A stretch of DNA of 64,000 bases from an uncultured Alphaproteobacteria bacterium (lineage in GTDB: Bacteria; Pseudomonadota; Alphaproteobacteria; Thalassobaculales; Thalassobaculaceae). Position numbers and translations under genes: made by a program. The notes beneath the pieces are model-generated. The model had not been told where the DNA came from and searched no databases. It saw only the letters and a list, made by a program, of their open reading frames with translations. Location of the stretch: contig CALMRI010000002.1 in the NCBI GenBank assembly GCA_937776645.1, forward strand, positions 1-64,000, in the 5' to 3' direction. Of the stretch, positions 47,003 to 56,114 are shown in pieces. Every line of letters starts with the position of its first letter. Positions within the stretch are counted from its first letter, which is position 1.

Positions 47003-47725
47003 ATGAAAAGCGTTATTCTATCAATTTTATTCGTTCTCTCGATGACCTCGACCAGCGCTTTGGCCCAAAAAACCGACCCGGTTAAAGTATGTGAAAAACT
47101 TATATCGAGCGAGGCCTATATAGGTCTGTTGAGCGAACCTCACGAAGTAAGGCAGGAGGCTTTTAAAGGCGTCTTGATTTGCGTTAAAGGGGTCGAAGGC
47201 ATGGCCAAGCGCAATGACGATCTCGCTGTGTCCCTGTTGAAATTTGCCAGCGAATTGCCGCAGGACGCTGGGGTTATTCTCGTCCAGGTTACCGCCAGCG
47301 CGCTGCAGCAAGGGGCGGTCGCCGACTATGCTTCATCCCAACATAACCTGGCGGCGTTGCACAACGCTAAGCCCGGCAGTATTGTCGCCGATGCGATCAG
47401 GCAGGACGACGCCTTGTTCATGACGATGACGCGCTATGCGGCCTCGGGGAAAGATCCACGATCGCTGTTCAATCTTGCCATGCGCTTGGATACGGTTTCT
47501 GTTCAAGAAGGCCGAAGGGATCCCGAGACGGCGTATATCCTACTGACTGCAGTTCAGGGCATTGCCCGCGACCAGGGTATGGACCAAGACGAAGACGGCG
47601 TGGACATGCTCGCATCGATCAAGGCCTACAAGGATCGACTCGGCGCGGAACTCGGCCCGACGGCGGTTGAACGCCTGATCCAGACGGCCGCCACGTTTGA
47701 TTTCACGTCATTGGCGCCCCGATAA
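47003..47725 (+). CDS. Secreted hypothetical protein
   Basis: A 240-residue protein with a typical Sec signal (MKSVILSILFVLSMTSTSALA, cleavage about residue 21). The mature part is helix-rich with no membrane segment (QGAVADYASSQHNLAALHNA; DPETAYILLTAVQGIARDQGMDQDEDGVDML). No family is recognised. GGGGGAGG precedes the ATG. Stands alone, transcribed in the same direction as the preceding operon but with its own likely promoter. Probably periplasmic. Confidence 0.7.
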   Translation: MKSVILSILFVLSMTSTSALAQKTDPVKVCEKLISSEAYIGLLSEPHEVRQEAFKGVLICVKGVEGMAKRNDDLAVSLLKFASELPQDAGVILVQVTASALQQGAVADYASSQHNLAALHNAKPGSIVADAIRQDDALFMTMTRYAASGKDPRSLFNLAMRLDTVSVQEGRRDPETAYILLTAVQGIARDQGMDQDEDGVDMLASIKAYKDRLGAELGPTAVERLIQTAATFDFTSLAPR

Positions 47726-47920
47726 TCGACCTTCAATAGGCTCAGGATAGGGATGGTGGTAAGGTAGTGCCTGGGGCGCAGTAAGGATGCGGCGGTGAGA
47801 CTTGATCCTCACTGGCTATTTCAAAAATAAGATCCCTCGCCCTGCCTTTCGCCAGGGCAACGGGTAAGATTTATGAACGCAATTGGGCGCGTGCTGGGTT
47901 GACGCGTAGAAAGATTTTGC

Positions 47921-49474
47921 TCACGCCACCCCGAAGCCCCCACCGCCGCCGCTGGCGATAAGCAACGTATCCCCGGGCAGGAGCGTCTGATGATCGGCGC
48001 TGTCCACCGTCTCGCCGTTCACCTGTAATAACGCCAGTGCCCCGGCGTCGCCGCCATTCAGGCCCGGTGCCTCGCTTCGGGTGCGGTTCATTATCACCGA
48101 GGCGGTGGCCGGCTCGTCGCCGCGCAACCGCATCTCCAGGGCAATGCCGTCGCCACCGCGTCGCCCGCCGACCCCGCCGGAGCCCCGGCGGATATCGCGG
48201 CGGATCACCTGGAACGGCGAAAGTGACTCGATGGCCTCGATTGGTGAGTTCGAGAGGTTGGAGGGAAAGCTGATCGCCGCCGTGCCATCACGTTCCGCCG
48301 AGGCACCCTGGCCGGCGCCGACAAACCCGATCAGCACCCAGGGATCGCCGGTTCCGGCGTTGGATATCTGGAACGAATTTGAGGGAGAGCCCGGCGCCGC
48401 CTGGACCTTTTCTGGGATCACCTGGGCCAGAGCGCCGAAGATCGCCGGCGGCAGCAGGTGCCCCATCATACCGCGCGCGCCGGTCGAAGCCGGGTGGCGC
48501 GGATTGAGGATCGATCCCTCGGGCGCGGTGATGGTGAGGGGTAGGAAACTGCCCTCGGCATTGGGGATCCACGGCGCGAAGATGGATTTTAGCGCATAGG
48601 CCGAATAGGCGAAGGTGTAGTTCATCACCGTGTTGATCGACAGCGCCACCTGGTCGGATGACCCGGTATAATCGACGGTGATCTCGTCGCCGGCGACGGT
48701 GACCGCGCAGGCGATGCGGATGATCCCGCCGGGCATCGCCGCCGGTCCGTCATTCTCGATGGTATAGCGATAGGTGCCGTCTGGAACCTCGGCGATGGCG
48801 CTGCGCATTGCTGCCTCGGTACGGTTCACCACGTCATCGGCGAAGCCATCGAAATCAACGCCGGTCTCCTCCAGCAGCGTCGTAAGGCGTTCGCCCAGGT
48901 GCCGGCAGCTGGCAGCCTGGGCCCAGAGATCGCCCATGGTCTGGTCCGGCACTCTCACATTGCGGCGGATCATCGCCACCAGGGTTTCGTCGACCTCACC
49001 AGCGCGCAAAAACCGGATCGGCGGGATCTGGAGGCCTTCCTCGAAGATATTCTTGTTGCCGGGGGAGCGCAGCCGGCCACCGATATCCGGCAAATGGCTG
49101 ACCACGCCGGCGAAACCGATCACCGCGCCGTTACGAAAGATCGGCATCGCCATGCTCGCGTCGTTCAGATGTCCGGTACCGAGCCACGGGTCGTTGGTCA
49201 GGAACGCATCGCCCTCGACCATGCCTTCGCGCCCGAAAGCCGCAATATAATGCCGCGTGGTTACTGGCATGGTGCAGATGAAGGACGGGATCGACTGGCT
49301 GGATTGGGCGATGTTACGCCCGTCCTTGTCCATCAGCACTACGGCGAAGTCATTGGCCTCCCGCACCAGGGTGGAAAACGAGGTGCGCACGAAGGTGGCG
49401 GCCGCCTCGTCGACCAGACTGGTCAGCCGGGTCCACAGAATCTCTAGGGTGATCGGGTCAATCCGCGCGCTCAT
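47921..49474 (-). CDS. hyuB: Hydantoinase B / 5-oxoprolinase beta subunit
   Basis: A 517-residue beta subunit of the ATP-dependent hydantoinase/oxoprolinase family. Seen: VDEAAATFVRTSFSTLVREANDFAVVLMD, DAFLTNDPWLGTGHLNDASMAMPIF, GFAGVVSHLPDIGG, RNPRHPASTGARGMMGHLLPPAIFGALAQV, and a glycine-rich GGGGGFGVA end. It overlaps the A-subunit gene by 4 bp (ATGA) and follows it on the same strand. The complex opens cyclic amides such as hydantoins or 5-oxoproline with ATP. Confidence 0.9.
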   Translation of the reverse strand: MSARIDPITLEILWTRLTSLVDEAAATFVRTSFSTLVREANDFAVVLMDKDGRNIAQSSQSIPSFICTMPVTTRHYIAAFGREGMVEGDAFLTNDPWLGTGHLNDASMAMPIFRNGAVIGFAGVVSHLPDIGGRLRSPGNKNIFEEGLQIPPIRFLRAGEVDETLVAMIRRNVRVPDQTMGDLWAQAASCRHLGERLTTLLEETGVDFDGFADDVVNRTEAAMRSAIAEVPDGTYRYTIENDGPAAMPGGIIRIACAVTVAGDEITVDYTGSSDQVALSINTVMNYTFAYSAYALKSIFAPWIPNAEGSFLPLTITAPEGSILNPRHPASTGARGMMGHLLPPAIFGALAQVIPEKVQAAPGSPSNSFQISNAGTGDPWVLIGFVGAGQGASAERDGTAAISFPSNLSNSPIEAIESLSPFQVIRRDIRRGSGGVGGRRGGDGIALEMRLRGDEPATASVIMNRTRSEAPGLNGGDAGALALLQVNGETVDSADHQTLLPGDTLLIASGGGGGFGVA

Positions 49475-51570
49475 TGGTTGTCCTCCAGCATGACATGGAC
49501 ACTACCGGAGACAAGGATCGAGACGGTGGCCGGATAGGCGACGATCAAGGTGGATTCAGGTTCAGTCAAAACCAGGGGGCCGGCCAGTATGGTGCCGGGT
49601 GGGATGCGGGCGCGTTCATGGACAGGAACGGCTTCGTAGGTCTTGGAGGTTGGAAGATACAGCCGCCGCTTGCCCGCCGCCTCGGTGCTCTGATCCTTGG
49701 CATAAATCTCGGCCAGGGCGTATTGGCGAACCATGTTCTCGGACTCTCCGGCCAACCGCCAGGTGACCACTTCGGCCACGCCGCCGGGTACTGTGCGACC
49801 GTAGAGCCGGCGGTACTCGGTTTCGAAAGCGGTGACTGCGCCGGCCGGGTCGATCTTGATCACCGAGTGCTGCGCCAGCACCACCTCAACGCTGTCTCCC
49901 TGGCCGTGATAGCGGATTTCGGCGGCGAGCCGCCAGCAGATCTCCATCGGTGGCAGACCGATTTCGGCCAGTTCGGCGATGATCGTTTGCTGAGCCGCCG
50001 CGATCCGCTGCTCCAACTCCGCCGCATTCAGTTCGGCCAACCGCTCGACCCGGCTCCAGGATCGGTCCGAGCGCGCTGGCGCCGCCAGGAAGCCGAGGCA
50101 GGAGCCAACGCCCGAGGCGATCGGGCTCATCACCTCGCGGATGCGTAGGCGGCGCGCGACATCGACCCCATGCACCGGTCCGGCGCCGCCGGTCGCGACC
50201 ATGGTGAAATGGCGCGCGTCCAAGCCTTGTTCGGCGATATGGGTGCGCGCCGCGCTGGCCATGTTTTCATTGACGATATTGTGGATACCCCAGGCGGTTT
50301 CCTCGATCCCAAGGCCAAGCCGGTCGCCCATCCTGGCCAGCGCCGCGCGGGCCGCCTCAATGCTGAGCCGCATCGTGCCGCCAAGAAAATTATCGGCGTC
50401 AAGATAACCGAGCACTAGATCAGCGTCGGTCACCGTTGCTTCGGTTCCGCCGCGGCCATAGCAGGCCGGGCCTGGCTCTGCCCCGGCGCTTTGTGGTCCG
50501 ACCTGCATCAGGCCGAGCTGGTTGAGCCGGGCGATCGATCCACCGCCGGCGCCGATCTCGATCAAATCAATGCTGGGTGCTACCGCCGGCAATCCGCTAC
50601 CGCGCTTGAACCGCTGCACCCGGCCAAACTCAAAGACATGGGTAACTTTGGGCTTACCGTCGATGGCGATGCCGGCCTTGGCTGTGGTGCCGCCCATGTC
50701 GAAGGCGAGGACATGGTTGACGTTCTCGACCAACCCGCAATTGACCCCGGACAGCACACCACCAGCCGGGCCGGACTCAAGAATACGGATCGGCGCCTTG
50801 GCGGCGATCTCGGCGGTGGTGAAGGCGCCGTTTGACAGCATGATGTCGATCGTTCCGTCGATACCGATCGTCTTCAGGCGATCGCGCAGGCTGGCCAGAT
50901 AAGTCTCGACCAGCGGCTGCACATAGGCGTTGGCGACGGTGGTCGACATTCGCTCATACTCGCCGATCTCAGCGGCGATTTCGCTGGAAAGCGAGATTGG
51001 CAGCGCCGGTACGGTCTTCGCCAATGCGTCGGCGACTTGGTGTTCGTGTCGGCCGTCGACGGCGGCGTGCAGCAGGCAGACCGCTATGGATTGATAGCCA
51101 CCGCTGGCGATCTGGGCGGCGGCGCATTCGAGGTCGTCCTGCCTCAGCGCCGACCATTCTTCGCCGTTTGGGCCGAGCCGGCCACGGATCGCAAACCGCG
51201 CTTGCAGCGGGACTAGGGGTTGCGGGTACTCGATGTGCAGATCGTAGATGTCATAGCGAAGCTCGCGGCGGATATCGAGTGCGTCGAGGGTTCCCTCGCT
51301 GACCACCAAGGCGGTCGCTACGCCGCAGCGTTCCAGCAACATATTGGTCACCAAGGTGGTCCCGTGCACGACGCGGCCGACCTTGCCCTCGAAGCCGCTG
51401 GCTGGCGCCCGGGCCTGGAGCATTAGAGACTCCGCCACCGCCGCGATGCCGTCGCCCGGATCGCTCGGCGTGGTCAGCACCTTGGCCACCAGAATCCGGT
51501 TGTTTTGGGTATCCAGAACGATGCCGTCGGTAAAAGTGCCGCCAACATCAAGGGCGATTTGTAAACTCAT
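49471..51570 (-). CDS. hyuA: Hydantoinase A / 5-oxoprolinase alpha subunit
   Basis: A 699-residue ATP-binding subunit. Seen: IALDVGGTFTDGIVL (ASKHA-type phosphate loop), VVHGTTLVTNMLLER, RILESGPAGGVLSG, AFDMGGTTAKAGIAI, IEIGAGGGSIARL, SAGAEPGPACYGRGGTEATVTDADLVLGYL, TGGAGPVHGVDVARRL. These are the HyuA hallmarks. The start at 51570 is chosen over the ATG at 51576 because the AGGAG site then has a normal 9-base gap. First gene of the hyuAB operon, divergent from the SDR at 51696. It makes the window's second, split, hydantoinase pair next to the fused one at 38183. Confidence 0.9.
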   Translation of the reverse strand: MSLQIALDVGGTFTDGIVLDTQNNRILVAKVLTTPSDPGDGIAAVAESLMLQARAPASGFEGKVGRVVHGTTLVTNMLLERCGVATALVVSEGTLDALDIRRELRYDIYDLHIEYPQPLVPLQARFAIRGRLGPNGEEWSALRQDDLECAAAQIASGGYQSIAVCLLHAAVDGRHEHQVADALAKTVPALPISLSSEIAAEIGEYERMSTTVANAYVQPLVETYLASLRDRLKTIGIDGTIDIMLSNGAFTTAEIAAKAPIRILESGPAGGVLSGVNCGLVENVNHVLAFDMGGTTAKAGIAIDGKPKVTHVFEFGRVQRFKRGSGLPAVAPSIDLIEIGAGGGSIARLNQLGLMQVGPQSAGAEPGPACYGRGGTEATVTDADLVLGYLDADNFLGGTMRLSIEAARAALARMGDRLGLGIEETAWGIHNIVNENMASAARTHIAEQGLDARHFTMVATGGAGPVHGVDVARRLRIREVMSPIASGVGSCLGFLAAPARSDRSWSRVERLAELNAAELEQRIAAAQQTIIAELAEIGLPPMEICWRLAAEIRYHGQGDSVEVVLAQHSVIKIDPAGAVTAFETEYRRLYGRTVPGGVAEVVTWRLAGESENMVRQYALAEIYAKDQSTEAAGKRRLYLPTSKTYEAVPVHERARIPPGTILAGPLVLTEPESTLIVAYPATVSILVSGSVHVMLEDNQ

Positions 51571-51695
51571 TGGCATAAGCTCCTGTGTCGCTTGACCTTA
51601 TACGGGGCATGATCCGTCTTGTGGTGGGACGCAGACGGCACGCTGCGGTTACAATGCGGGTTTGATCAGGCGTTGAAAACCTCGGAGCCCACCCG

Positions 51696-52559
51696 ATGAC
51701 CCAGGACCCCCAGAGATACGGTTTCAGTGACGAAGAACTGGCGGCTCAGCCGACGGTGTACCGCGATGGTTTGTTCGATGGTCAGGTGGTGCTGGTGTCC
51801 GGCGGCGGCACCGGGCTTGGTAAGGCGGTGGCGGCGCTGTTCGCCCGACTTGGCGCCAAACTGGTTTTGTGCGGACGCGACCAAGGCAAGCTTGATGCGG
51901 CGTTACCGTTCTTTGAGAGATACGACGCCGAGGTTATGTGCCATGCGATGACGATCCGCGATCCTAATGCGGTCGAGGGGTTGTTCGACGCGGCATACGA
52001 GCGGTTCGGCAAGCTTGATGTTCTAGTCAACAATGCCGGTGGACAGTTCCCGCAGGCGGCGATCGATTTCTCGGCGAAGGGCTGGAACGCTGTCATCGAC
52101 ACCAATCTCAACGGCTCCTGGTACATGATGCAGAGCGCCGCTAAGCGCTGGCGCGATACCGGGACCGAGGGCAATATCATCAATATCGTCGCCGATATCT
52201 GGCGCGGCATGCCCGGTATCGCCCACACGGCGGCGGCTCGGGCCGGGGTGATCTATCTCTCGAAGACCATCGCCATAGAGTGGGCGCCGCTGAAAATTCG
52301 TATCAACTGTGTCGCCCCCGGTTGCTGCGAGACCCACGCCTTTGCAATCTACCCGCCCGAGGGCGCCAAGACCTATTGGGAAGCCAACCCGATGCTGCGT
52401 CCCGGCGACGCCATGGATATCGCCGAGAGCTGTGTCTATCTCGCGGCTTCATCAGGGAAATTCATCACCGGCGAGGTGGTGACTGTCGATGGCGGCCAGC
52501 AGCTATGGGGCGATCCTTGGGCGATCGGTCGGCCGGATTATTTCAAGATCGACGGGTGA
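51696..52559 (+). CDS. SDR of the 2,4-dienoyl-CoA-reductase type, catalytic Tyr/Lys replaced
   Basis: A 287-residue SDR. Seen: LVSGGGTGLGKAVAALFARLG (cofactor loop), CGRDQGKLDAAL, NNAGGQFPQAAIDFSAKGWNAVIDTNLNGSWYMMQ, then HTAAARAGVIYLSKTIAIEWAPLKIRIN where the usual Y-x3-K is read as A-x-A-R-type residues. The end has FITGEVVTVDGGQQLWG. The DECR branch of SDRs often lacks the Tyr but keeps Lys; here both differ. Members reduce enoyl-CoA esters with NADPH. Function uncertain. Overlaps nothing; minus-strand gene 52563 follows 3 bp away, converging. Confidence 0.82.
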   Translation: MTQDPQRYGFSDEELAAQPTVYRDGLFDGQVVLVSGGGTGLGKAVAALFARLGAKLVLCGRDQGKLDAALPFFERYDAEVMCHAMTIRDPNAVEGLFDAAYERFGKLDVLVNNAGGQFPQAAIDFSAKGWNAVIDTNLNGSWYMMQSAAKRWRDTGTEGNIINIVADIWRGMPGIAHTAAARAGVIYLSKTIAIEWAPLKIRINCVAPGCCETHAFAIYPPEGAKTYWEANPMLRPGDAMDIAESCVYLAASSGKFITGEVVTVDGGQQLWGDPWAIGRPDYFKIDG

Positions 52560-52562
52560 TAA

Positions 52563-53543
52563 TCAACCTAATCGCGCCAACACCGCGCGTGCCTCGTCCA
52601 TGATGTCCCGGACCACCTCGCCGGCCGGCTTCACCTGATGAATAAGCCCGGAGCCTTGGCCGGCGGCTAGCACGCCATTTTCGGTGTCGCCTTCCATCCG
52701 GCCAGCCACCGATGCCGCCAGACCGACCTCTTGAAGCTGCGCTGGGAACGGCTTTATCTCCGCCTCGCGGTGCTTCCAGTCGTCGGTAAAGGCGTTGCGG
52801 ATCATCCGGGCAGTCTTGCCGGAATTGGCCCGGCTGACCACGGTGCCGTCCTCGTCGATCTCGACGATCTTGTTCTTGTAGTTGATATGACCGCGTGCCT
52901 CGTTGGTAGCTATGAACCGGGTGCCCATCCACACCCCCTGGGCGCCCAAAGCCAGCGCGGCGACCAGCGCCCGCCCATCAGATATTCCGCCTGCCGCCAA
53001 TACCGGGATCTTCACCAGGTCAACCACGCGGCTGACCAGAGGCAGGGTGCCGACACGGCCGACATGACCACCGCCTTCATGGCCTGAGGCGATCACCACG
53101 TCGACGCCTGAGGTCTCGACCTTGAGCGCCTGGCGCGAGGTGCCGACCAGTGATACCACCACCATTCCGGCGCCGTGGGCCCGCGCCACGATGCGGCCGG
53201 GATCGCCGAGACCGGAGACGATAACCGGCACCTTTTCCTCGAATGTGACCTCGATATGTTCCTCGACCTCCTGGGTATAGGCAGCCGAGGCCGTATCGTC
53301 GCTGGGCACCTGGGCGAACAGGATGTCGACACCGAAGGGTTTGTCGGTCGTCGCCTTGACGAGGCGAATCTCGCGCCTCAGTTCCTCGGCGTTCATGAAG
53401 GCCGAACCGATGACGCCGAGACCCCCGGCCTCGGAGACCGCCGCCGCCAGCTTGCCGTAAGCCACCGAGTACATGCCGGCTTGGCAGATCGGATAATCGA
53501 TGCCGAGTAGCCGGCAAAGTGGATTATCGTCAAGAATACCCAT
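52563..53543 (-). CDS. Nitronate monooxygenase / 2-nitropropane dioxygenase-like FMN enzyme
   Basis: A 326-residue FMN-binding TIM-barrel protein. Seen: LLGIDYPICQAGMYSVAYGKLAAAVSEAGGLGVIGSAF, GVDVVIASGHEGGGHVGRVGTLPLVSRVVDLVKIPVLAAGGISDGRALVAALALGAQGVWMGTRFIATNEARGH. These match the class-I nitronate-monooxygenase family, in which catalytic His is in ASGHEGGGH. Start at 53543; the longer frame lacks family similarity. The enzyme oxidises nitronates to carbonyls and nitrite, though many relatives have other substrates. Convergent with the SDR (3 bp). Confidence 0.87.
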   Translation of the reverse strand: MGILDDNPLCRLLGIDYPICQAGMYSVAYGKLAAAVSEAGGLGVIGSAFMNAEELRREIRLVKATTDKPFGVDILFAQVPSDDTASAAYTQEVEEHIEVTFEEKVPVIVSGLGDPGRIVARAHGAGMVVVSLVGTSRQALKVETSGVDVVIASGHEGGGHVGRVGTLPLVSRVVDLVKIPVLAAGGISDGRALVAALALGAQGVWMGTRFIATNEARGHINYKNKIVEIDEDGTVVSRANSGKTARMIRNAFTDDWKHREAEIKPFPAQLQEVGLAASVAGRMEGDTENGVLAAGQGSGLIHQVKPAGEVVRDIMDEARAVLARLG

Positions 53544-53854
53544 GGCTATACCCAATGCTCTACGCGCGCCGTGATGGCGTCGGAAAACTAGCGCGCGGGA
53601 GGCTCCTTGGACAAGTCGCGCTGTTCGCGCTGGGCGTGAGCTGCAAGGAGCCAACCCCGGCGACCTTCTGTTCCCGGGACCGGCGCGCCGTCAGTGGCCG
53701 CGAAGCGGGCAAGCTGGTGGGCCAGGTATTGATCACCGAGGATGGTTGCCGGAACGTCATCAAATAGCCGTTTGGTGAAAGGTTGCTTGGATAGACTGGA
53801 CCTCTTCCGCCGGCGCGGGCACCATCGGGGTAACCGCTGCACTGGAGCCTGGCC

Positions 53855-55567
53855 ATGCCCAAGGATAGTTCTGAATCCCAGATGACCGCCGGCGGCGCCA
53901 TCTTCGCGCGCTTGAAGGCGCTCGGCGTCGACTATGTGTTCTGTAATTCCGGGACTGATTTTCCGCCGATCATCGAGGGACTGTCGGAGGCGATGGCCAA
54001 TGGAATTGATCTGCCGCAGGCCCTGGTGATCCCGCATGAGACCGCCGCGCTTGGCATGGCACACGGGTATTACATCGCCACCGGCAAGGCCCAGGCGGTG
54101 ATCCTGCACACCAATGTCGGCCTGGCCAATGGCGCCATGGGGATGATCAATGCGGCGACCGATCATGTGCCGGTACTGCTGATGTCCGGGCGCACGCCGA
54201 CGGTGGAGCAAGGACGTTTTGGCGCCCGCACGGTGCCGATTGGTTGGGGCCAGGAGATGCGGGATCAGACCGCCTTGGTGCGCGAGACCTCAAAATGGGA
54301 CTACGAGTTGCGGTTTCCCGAGCAGGTGCCGGAAATGCTCGACCGGGCCCATGCCATCGCCAGCTCGACCCCATCCGGGCCGGTCTATATGAGCCTGCCG
54401 CGTGAAGTCCTGTGCGGGTTATGCCCAATAGAGGCGGTGGAGGCGCCGATCTTAATGGCAGCGAGCTGCGTGGCGGCACCCGAGAGGGACCTGGAACAGC
54501 TCGCCAAGCTGCTTAGCCGGGCCGAGCGACCGCTGATCATCGCCCAGAGAGGAGCCGGCACCCAGGACGGTTTTGCCGCCCTGGCGCGCCTTGCCAAGGA
54601 TTGGGCAGTGCCGGTTTGCCAGTATTGGGCCGGCGCGCTGGCGATTTCATACGACCACCCGAGCTGTGTTGGCAGCGATGTAGAGCCTTGGCTGTCCGAG
54701 GCCGACGTCGTCTTGATCGTTGACGGTCTTGCCCCCTGGTCGCCAGAGATTCACGGCCCGAAAGCCTCGGCCACGGTGGTCAATCTCGGTCCCGATCCGC
54801 TGCATCAACGCTTTCCAGTGCGCAACTTCCGGTCCGACCTTTCAATCACCGGCGAGACCGCGGATGCACTGGTCAGGCTAGAGGCGGCGATGCGGCCGGC
54901 GCTGGCAGGACGTGAGGAAGCGCTGGCGACCCGACGCGGATGGCTCAACAAGCGTGTCACGTCGATCCGGGCAGCGACGCGTCAGGCGGCTGAGGATGGC
55001 GCTTCGATGCCGATGACCAAGGCCTGGGTGGCGCATTGCGTCGGAGAGGCGGTGAAAGACCATGATTTCACGGTGCTGTGCGAACTGGGTTGCCCGCTCG
55101 ATCAGGTGCGGCCAACCGAGCACGGCTCATGGCGCGATCTGCCGCATTCCGGCGGCCTTGGTTGGAGTTTGCCGACGGGAATGGGAATGAAGCTGGCGCA
55201 CCCGCATCGTCTGATCGTCTCAACGATGGGCGACGGGGCTTACATGTTCGCCAATCCTGTCGCCTGTCATCAAATCGCCGAGGGGCACGAGATCGCTACC
55301 CTGTCGGTGATCCTGAACAACCAGGAATGGTTCGCGGTGCGTCGCGCGGCGCTGGGCATGTATCCCCAGGGATTTGCCGCCAAGGCGAACCAGATGCCGC
55401 TGACCTCGCTGTCACCAAGCCCGGATTTCGCCCGAATTGTCGAGGCAAGCCGGGGTTATGGCCAGACAGTGACCGATCCGAAGGAATTACGCGGAGCGTT
55501 GGAGCGCGGGATTGAGGTGGTGATGAAGGAGAAGCGTCAGGCGGTGATAAACGTCATGGTCGCGTAA
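53855..55567 (+). CDS. Thiamine-diphosphate enzyme, acetolactate-synthase-like
   Basis: A 570-residue ThDP-dependent protein of the benzoylformate-decarboxylase/acetolactate-synthase type. Seen: FARLKALGVDYVFCNSGTDFPPI, LVIPHETAALGMAHGYY (catalytic Glu62), LHTNVGLANGAMGMINAATDHVPVLLMSG, the central FAD/DHS-type domain, and STMGDGAYMFANPVACHQIAEGHEIATLSVILNNQEW (ThDP and Mg2+ binding). Substrate not deducible; sulfoacetaldehyde acetyltransferase, phosphonopyruvate decarboxylase and similar groups are possible. Lone gene; nothing in the flanks shows its regulator. Confidence 0.88.
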   Translation: MPKDSSESQMTAGGAIFARLKALGVDYVFCNSGTDFPPIIEGLSEAMANGIDLPQALVIPHETAALGMAHGYYIATGKAQAVILHTNVGLANGAMGMINAATDHVPVLLMSGRTPTVEQGRFGARTVPIGWGQEMRDQTALVRETSKWDYELRFPEQVPEMLDRAHAIASSTPSGPVYMSLPREVLCGLCPIEAVEAPILMAASCVAAPERDLEQLAKLLSRAERPLIIAQRGAGTQDGFAALARLAKDWAVPVCQYWAGALAISYDHPSCVGSDVEPWLSEADVVLIVDGLAPWSPEIHGPKASATVVNLGPDPLHQRFPVRNFRSDLSITGETADALVRLEAAMRPALAGREEALATRRGWLNKRVTSIRAATRQAAEDGASMPMTKAWVAHCVGEAVKDHDFTVLCELGCPLDQVRPTEHGSWRDLPHSGGLGWSLPTGMGMKLAHPHRLIVSTMGDGAYMFANPVACHQIAEGHEIATLSVILNNQEWFAVRRAALGMYPQGFAAKANQMPLTSLSPSPDFARIVEASRGYGQTVTDPKELRGALERGIEVVMKEKRQAVINVMVA

Positions 55568-56114
55568 TTGCGGACAGGTGCGGGCGGTCATAATTGACTG
55601 ATCTCCATGTCCGTAAATTTAAATGATCATCCGGAGATCGGGGAGGCTACGTTTCGGTGGAAAAAAGAAAAAATGATGAAAAATTACTTTTTTTAAGAAA
55701 AAAACATATCGTCGTCGTTTTGAATGAATTCCGTTACGATTTTGGAAATTCGCGATTGTTAAATGCCTTCTTCTTGTTCTTTGTTGGCGTTGCTGCGGTG
55801 TGGAGGTGACTACATGGGAAATTATGACAAAAAGAATGAATTAATGGGGAACCGGATTTCAACCTTTTGTTGATCGCGGACCTCGATGAACTTTGGCGGT
55901 TCAGGATCGAGGGTACGATCCGAATTGGCCGCAAGGGTGATCCCTACCAGGAACTTGAGGCTAGGCTGAAGAGGCCGCTGTTAATTTGGGGCATAGCGCT
56001 GTTGCGGATAATGTGAAATTCCAACGCAATAATCGGCGCCACGCCCCTAGAAGGGGCGGCCAAAGCAAAGTGGTAAATCAGTAGATGATCGTCGGCCCTT
56101 TCAAGCGTGGCGGG
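55568..56114. other. Intergenic, AT-rich region between TPP enzyme gene and parC
   Basis: About 550 bases. 55660-55740 is A/T-rich with long A and T runs (for example TTACTTTTTTTAAG), unlike the GC-rich neighbourhood. A 19-codon frame (55814-55873) and a ~45-codon frame near 55880-56015 have no family features. No clear terminator stem was seen. Could hold an RNA or a remnant gene. Confidence 0.4.
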
